Below the pieces are notes generated by a model that was given only the letters and a program-made list of their open reading frames with translations, was not told where the DNA came from and did not search any database. Source: Leptobacterium flavescens (GTDB lineage: Bacteria > Bacteroidota > Bacteroidia > Flavobacteriales > Flavobacteriaceae). From it: a DNA stretch of 64,000 bases. Of this stretch, positions 59,692-64,000 are shown piece by piece. The translations under genes were made by a program, and so were the position numbers. How positions within the stretch are numbered: position 1 is the first letter of the stretch; each line of letters starts with the position of its first letter. The stretch is taken from positions 372,001-436,000 of the forward strand of contig NZ_JAABOO010000002.1 of assembly GCF_010671605.1 (NCBI RefSeq). Reading direction: 5' to 3'.

Positions 59692-60939
59692 TCACTGATT
59701 TTCCGTTTCCAGGAAAATAGCCGCCAGTTTCATTACTTCCGTCCAGAACAGGCCGAAACTTTCGGCCCTGGCGTTCATAGAAGCGTTAATTACAAGACTA
59801 TATTCAGGGAAAAGTACCAGGAAATTCATGGAGCCTTTGCTTACCCCTCCGTGGTGTACCATCCATACAGGTTTCTCTCCATCAAAAATATGTTCATAGG
59901 TATAGTCTTCATAGGACCTCCAGCCTAATGCATATTGTTGTTCATTGATCTCTCCGTTCCTAAGTCTTTGGGGAGTCCAGAATTCTTTTCTCATTTTCGG
60001 AGATATAAAAACAGTGTCGTTCAGGTATGCATTCCCCATTTTTACAAGGTCGCTGGGAGTTGACAAAAAACCACCCCCGGCCCATTTGTAGCTAAGGTTA
60101 ATATCATTGGCTACCAGTCCCATGGATCGCCATTCCCTGTATGACCTTCCTTTGGTCTCATAAAATCCGGCAAGATGCTCTATATTTTCTTTACTGTGAT
60201 CCCCAAGGGTATTGGTCATTTTTAACGGACGGAAAACTTCCTTTTCCATATACGGCAGAAAAGATTCTCCCGATGCCTGTTCCAATACAGCACTGGACAG
60301 GACAATATCGAAGGTAGAATATGCATAATCTGTTCCGGGTTCATAGAGAAGTTCAGCTTCATTAAAAATATTCAATGCTTCCCTTACCGTGGGAAAGTGA
60401 TAACAATTACAAAGGGTATACTTCCAGCTCTTAACCGGGAAATCCCCGTAATTCCCAAGTCCGGCCGTATGGCTCATCAACTGACGTGTGGTGAAATTCC
60501 ATTTCTTTTTGGGATAATTCAGAATGCTGTCTCCTACATATGCATCCAGGTCCAGTTTTCCTTTATCTGCCAGCCTGGCTACTCCTGTTGCAGTAATAGC
60601 TTTGGATGTACTCCCTACCCGGTATTTGGTATCCGGGCTTGCAGCCAGCATTTCTTCTATCCTGGCATATCCGATGGCTTCAGACCAGATGATCTTATTA
60701 TTCATCCCTACAGCCACAGAGAAGGAAGGTACATTCAGTTTTCCGGGAATTTCCTTCAGGTATTTACTGGCCTTATCTATGGATAAAGCGTATTCCCTGT
60801 CGTAAATATGAGTGGTAACGGGTAATGAGGAAGCTTCAGGAGATCTTTCCCAGCTCGAAAGGTCGTATACCTTCCACAGAATAAACAGTGACAATAGTAT
60901 CAGGGTTATCCTTAAAAGTCTTTTATAGATTTTTTTCAT
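59692..60939 (-). CDS. Serine hydrolase, beta-lactamase/class C-like
   Basis: A 415-residue protein from ATG 60939 (MKKIYKRLLRITLILLSLFI, a signal anchor); an upstream in-frame extension to 61023 is unlikely. The catalytic SxxK is VGSTSKAITATG, the Tyr motif is YAYSTFD, and MVHHGGVSKGS near the C-terminus is equivalent to KTG/HxG. This is the penicillin-binding/class C beta-lactamase-like fold used by D-aminopeptidases, esterases and other hydrolases. Substrate undetermined. Confidence 0.88.
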   Translation of the reverse strand: MKKIYKRLLRITLILLSLFILWKVYDLSSWERSPEASSLPVTTHIYDREYALSIDKASKYLKEIPGKLNVPSFSVAVGMNNKIIWSEAIGYARIEEMLAASPDTKYRVGSTSKAITATGVARLADKGKLDLDAYVGDSILNYPKKKWNFTTRQLMSHTAGLGNYGDFPVKSWKYTLCNCYHFPTVREALNIFNEAELLYEPGTDYAYSTFDIVLSSAVLEQASGESFLPYMEKEVFRPLKMTNTLGDHSKENIEHLAGFYETKGRSYREWRSMGLVANDINLSYKWAGGGFLSTPSDLVKMGNAYLNDTVFISPKMRKEFWTPQRLRNGEINEQQYALGWRSYEDYTYEHIFDGEKPVWMVHHGGVSKGSMNFLVLFPEYSLVINASMNARAESFGLFWTEVMKLAAIFLETENQ

Positions 60940-61149
60940 CTTAAATGGTTTTACGTTTCTTTTCTGCAAAGTTGATGCAGGGAAGCATGCCTTATCCGGA
61001 TTATCGACAGATCGGGTGATCACAGCGACCGAAAGCCAAAAATCCCTCCAGCCCGTTTTTATCTACTTTTACGGCAGATCTGTCTTCCTATCCCCCATTT
61101 TCGTCTACTTTTTCCAGGCTGATGGTTATTAAGAAGTATATTTGATCTT

Positions 61150-62247
61150 ATGGCCACAGCAGATCAAACTCCGTTTCCATTAATTTCCGGTAATCGCATT
61201 GTTAACCATCTGATATTCTGGATCGTTTCCTTCGGAGGCATCACCTTAATACAATCTTTTGCAGCGGGCAACAGCGATGATCTTACTTGTATATTTTTTC
61301 AGAACCTGAAGCATATAATTCCTCTGCTTATCACGGCATATTTTATAAACTATTACCTGATCCCGGTGTATTTCCGGTCGGGCAGATATCTGCTTTTTAT
61401 AGTCTTTGGAGTAATCTTTACCTATTTTGTATGTGCCCTGGACAGGATCATCAACGTTCATATTGCCGAGCCTCTTTTCCGTGAGGGGGAGTTTGTCAAG
61501 GAAAGTATTTATGAGATCATGACCGATTGGAAGCTGCTGATCTCAGATTATTTCCCCCGCCTGTATCTTATTGCATTTGCAATGACCTTTGTACGGTTGA
61601 TCAAGTCTAAATTCGAAATAGAGCAGCGCAATGCCGAGCTGGAAAGAGAGAAGGCTGCTGCAGAGCTTAACTTTCTTAAATCCCAGATCCATCCGCATTT
61701 CCTGTTCAATACCCTGAACAACCTTTATGTATTGACGTTAAAAAAATCGGACCAGGCGCCGGACACAGTGATCAAGCTTTCTGAAATGCTGGATTATATG
61801 CTCTATAAATGCAGTGACAGATACGTTTCTATCGAGAATGAAGTTCAGTTACTGGACAACTATATAGCTCTTGAAAAACTGAGATATGGCGATAGTTTAC
61901 AGATAGAATTTTTAAAAGAGATCGATAACAATGCTACCGAAATAGCACCTTTAATATTGTTATCTATTGTAGAAAATGCCTTTAAGCATGGAGCCAGCGG
62001 AACCTCTGAGGATGCCGAAATAAAAATTGAACTCAAGCTAAGAGATCGACAACTTAATTTTAAAGTATACAATGATAAAAACCCGCTGGAACAGGCAGAT
62101 CCTGCAAATTATAAAAAAGGAATAGGGATCAGGAATATCAGGAAACAGCTGGAATTGATCTATAAAGAGTATAACTTTGCTATCGAGGAAACCGATAAGA
62201 GTTATACGGTTAACCTTTTTATCGACCTGAGGAATGAAGACCATTAA
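61150..62247 (+). CDS. LytS/YehU-type sensor histidine kinase
   Basis: A 365-residue membrane kinase. Four transmembrane helices occupy roughly residues 18-155, with no extracellular sensor domain. A short coiled coil (FEIEQRNAELEREKAAAELN) leads to the His_kinase box: FLKSQIHPHFLFNTLNNLYV with phosphorylatable His in HPHFLFN. The ATPase part has IVENAFKHGAS and KGIGIRNIRKQL. Overlaps the response regulator gene by 14 bp, so they are coupled. Signal unknown. Confidence 0.93.
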   Translation: MATADQTPFPLISGNRIVNHLIFWIVSFGGITLIQSFAAGNSDDLTCIFFQNLKHIIPLLITAYFINYYLIPVYFRSGRYLLFIVFGVIFTYFVCALDRIINVHIAEPLFREGEFVKESIYEIMTDWKLLISDYFPRLYLIAFAMTFVRLIKSKFEIEQRNAELEREKAAAELNFLKSQIHPHFLFNTLNNLYVLTLKKSDQAPDTVIKLSEMLDYMLYKCSDRYVSIENEVQLLDNYIALEKLRYGDSLQIEFLKEIDNNATEIAPLILLSIVENAFKHGASGTSEDAEIKIELKLRDRQLNFKVYNDKNPLEQADPANYKKGIGIRNIRKQLELIYKEYNFAIEETDKSYTVNLFIDLRNEDH

Positions 62248-62944
62248 TTGTGTGATCATAGACGATGAGCCCCTGGCTATAGAGCTTCTGGAAACTTATA
62301 TAGAACAGTTACCGGCCTGTAAACTACTGGCTTCCTTTAAAAATGCAGTAGCTGCTTCCGATTTTATCCGGGATCATAAGGTAGACCTTTTATTCCTGGA
62401 CATTCAGATGCCCGTACTTTCGGGAATGGATTTCCTGCGTTCGCTTTCCAATCCTCCCAGGGTGATCTTTACCACAGCATACAGGGATTATGCCGTGGAG
62501 AGTTATGAGTTAAACGTGGTTGATTATCTGTTAAAGCCCTTTACCTTCGAGCGCTTTTTTAAGGCGGTGAATAAATTTCAGGAATCCGGAGAAGTTGCAT
62601 CAACAGAAACAACCGAAAAAACCGGAAAAGAGCCGGGTCATATCTTTGTAAGGCATAACAAAAAACACCTGAAACTAAACTTTAACGAGATCCTGTATCT
62701 GGAGAGTATTAAAGATTATATCCGGATACATACCGAAAATAAAAGGATAGTACTTAAGGATAAGATCAGTGGTTTTTATGAGCAGCTTCCCAAACATATC
62801 TTTATCCGTACGCATCGTTCTTATGTGGTGAACAGGGAAAAAATAACCGCCTATACCATGAATGATGTGGAGATCGGAGATCTTGAGATCCCTATTGGCG
62901 GTTTATATAAGGATGAAGTCCTGAAACAACTGGGAGTAAAATGA
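62234..62944 (+). CDS. LytTR-family response regulator
   Basis: A 236-residue regulator. Receiver domain: CVIIDDEPLAIELLETYI (acidic pocket), phospho-Asp in LLFLDIQMPVLSGMDFL (~Asp55), and YLLKPFTFERF (Lys). The C-terminal LytTR DNA-binding domain spans ~130-236: IFVRHNKKHLKLNFNEILYL, ESIKDYIRIHTE and HRSYVVNREKI. Partner of the histidine kinase just upstream. Targets unknown. Confidence 0.94.
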   Translation: MKTINCVIIDDEPLAIELLETYIEQLPACKLLASFKNAVAASDFIRDHKVDLLFLDIQMPVLSGMDFLRSLSNPPRVIFTTAYRDYAVESYELNVVDYLLKPFTFERFFKAVNKFQESGEVASTETTEKTGKEPGHIFVRHNKKHLKLNFNEILYLESIKDYIRIHTENKRIVLKDKISGFYEQLPKHIFIRTHRSYVVNREKITAYTMNDVEIGDLEIPIGGLYKDEVLKQLGVK

Positions 62945-62974
62945 ATCACTGCCCCCGAAGGAGCAGTGATCTTT
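62945..62974. terminator. Bidirectional intrinsic terminator
   Basis: Stem ATCACTGC / GCAGTGAT with a 10-nt loop followed by CTTT, immediately after the response-regulator stop and just downstream of the convergent carboxylase gene. Confidence 0.65.
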
Positions 62975-62978
62975 AGTT

Positions 62979-64000
62979 TTATAACGGGATATTTCCGTGC
63001 TTCTTAAAAGGAAGTTCTGCCTGCTTATTATCCAGCATCGCATAGGCCTTGATAAGTTTTCTTCTTGTGTTTTCGGGAAGAATAACTTCATCAATAAAAC
63101 CTCTTTCGGCTGCCCTGTACGGATTGGCAAATTTATCGGCATATTCCTTTTCTTTTTCCGATAGTTTTAATTCAGGATCATCTGCTTCACTTATTTCCTT
63201 TCTGAAGATGATCTCACTGGCTCCCTTGGCTCCCATTACGGCAATCTCTGCCGAAGGCCATGCAAAATTCATATCGGCACCGATGTGTTTGGAATTCATT
63301 ACATCATACGCTCCTCCATAAGCCTTTCTGGTAATTACCGTTACTCTCGGAACCGTAGCTTCACTCAATGCATAAAGCAATTTGGCTCCGTGAACAATGA
63401 TCCCGTTCCACTCCTGATCGGTTCCGGGAAGGAAACCGGGAACATCTACCAGTACCAGTAAAGGGATATTGAAGCAATCGCAGAAACGTGTGAATCTCGC
63501 TGCTTTTTTGGAACTGTTTACGTCCAGTACCCCCGCCAGACTCATAGGTTGATTGGCAACAATACCGATGCTTCTTCCGGCCAGGCGTGCAAAGCCTACA
63601 ATAATATTATCCGCATAGTCCTTGTGGATCTCATAAAAGGAATCTTCATCAATAATACCCGAGATCACCTCGTGCATATCATAAGGCTTGTTGGCACTGT
63701 CGGGAACTATTGAGTTTAAAGAAGGCCTAATTTCTTCTTTTAATTCGAAAGGAAGGGATTTGGTTTTCTCTTTATTGTTCTGCGGAAGGTAACTCAGCAG
63801 TTTTTTCACATCTTCCAGACATTCGATATCATTTGCTGCGGTGATATGGGTAACTCCCGATTTGGTGGAATGTGTACTGGCACCCCCAAGTTCTTCGGAG
63901 GTAACTTCTTCATTGGTTACTGTTTTAACCACATTCGGACCGGTAACAAACATATAACTGGTATCTTCTACCATAATCGTAAAGTCGGTCATGGCCGGAG
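62979..64000 (-). CDS. Acyl-CoA carboxylase beta subunit (propionyl/methylcrotonyl type), partial
   Basis: The C-terminal ~340 residues of a biotin-dependent carboxyltransferase; the reading frame runs past the window edge, and full proteins are about 510 residues. Family blocks: IVANQPMSLAGVLDVNSSKK, LVDVPGFLPGTDQEWNGIIV, TRKAYGGAYDVMNSKHIGAD and MGAKGASEIIF, ending AAERGFIDEVILPENTR. These fit the beta subunit of propionyl-CoA carboxylase or the matching methylmalonyl-CoA decarboxylase subunit. Carboxyl transfer from carboxybiotin to the acyl-CoA. Confidence 0.9.
   Translation of the reverse strand, partial: PAMTDFTIMVEDTSYMFVTGPNVVKTVTNEEVTSEELGGASTHSTKSGVTHITAANDIECLEDVKKLLSYLPQNNKEKTKSLPFELKEEIRPSLNSIVPDSANKPYDMHEVISGIIDEDSFYEIHKDYADNIIVGFARLAGRSIGIVANQPMSLAGVLDVNSSKKAARFTRFCDCFNIPLLVLVDVPGFLPGTDQEWNGIIVHGAKLLYALSEATVPRVTVITRKAYGGAYDVMNSKHIGADMNFAWPSAEIAVMGAKGASEIIFRKEISEADDPELKLSEKEKEYADKFANPYRAAERGFIDEVILPENTRRKLIKAYAMLDNKQAELPFKKHGNIPL

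Overview
The window comes from a Bacteroidota chromosome, most likely a Flavobacteriaceae member. Support for this: a TonB receptor with an N-terminal carboxypeptidase-like domain, DUF5686, DUF5694 and DUF4377 families, a MORN-repeat protein, LytS/LytTR signalling, AT-rich intergenic DNA with few Shine-Dalgarno sequences, and flavobacterial REP-like repeats. I saw no rRNA, tRNA, CRISPR array, IS element or phage gene.

Layout. 1-1.0 kb: a partial beta-propeller lipoprotein, then an abrupt join of two gene fragments (alpha/beta-hydrolase C-terminus and AraC C-terminus). 1.0-12 kb: housekeeping and accessory genes (DUF5694, DEDDh/GIY-YIG nuclease, PAP2 phosphatase, AraC-GNAT-VOC group, NAD(P)H oxidoreductase, a PadR operon containing a HAAS-like/M23 fusion, a LysM-M23 peptidase, DUF5686, MORN). 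12-22 kb: an anaerobic nitrogen-oxide block: porin + CoA-transferase, Ric/ScdA iron-sulfur repair protein, and a napD-napA operon with two tetraheme cytochromes and an NrfC/NrfD-type quinol module. All three transcription units carry the same TATGA-N6-TCATA palindrome. 22-31 kb: a repeat-rich spacer, msrAB, SDR-cupin, small membrane proteins, an AraC regulator, a DUF819 transporter and a glutathione-synthase-like ATP-grasp enzyme.

31-54 kb is the notable part: a nonribosomal peptide gene cluster. On the minus strand it has an acyl-CoA dehydrogenase, a stand-alone adenylating enzyme and a carrier protein. That set resembles cassettes that load proline and oxidise it to a pyrroline or pyrrole. 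It is followed by a C-A-T synthetase whose A domain, with an Asn-like specificity signature, is interrupted by a zinc-ribbon PP-loop ATPase. On the plus strand are an HTTM-like membrane protein, an ornithine-cyclodeaminase-family enzyme, a HupE/UreJ protein, then C-A(core), a GAMT-like methyltransferase, A(sub)-T-E, C-T-thioesterase and an Sfp-type phosphopantetheinyl transferase. The second A domain is thus divided over three genes with a methyltransferase between its halves. A TonB receptor and a His-rich protein lie next to the minus-strand arm. An 8-bp palindrome, TTACGTAA, occurs in three promoter regions of the cluster. Inferred product: a short peptide of about four units, starting with proline or a pyrrole/pyrroline, containing a modified Asn-like residue and a D-configured, probably methylated residue. 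A metal-related role is possible but unproven.

54-64 kb: a PdxH-like flavin oxidase, metallophosphoesterase, DUF4142 + cupredoxin pair, Lrp/TauE divergent pair, PQQ-type sugar dehydrogenase lipoprotein, serine hydrolase, LytS/LytTR two-component pair, and the 3' part of an acyl-CoA carboxylase beta subunit cut by the window edge.
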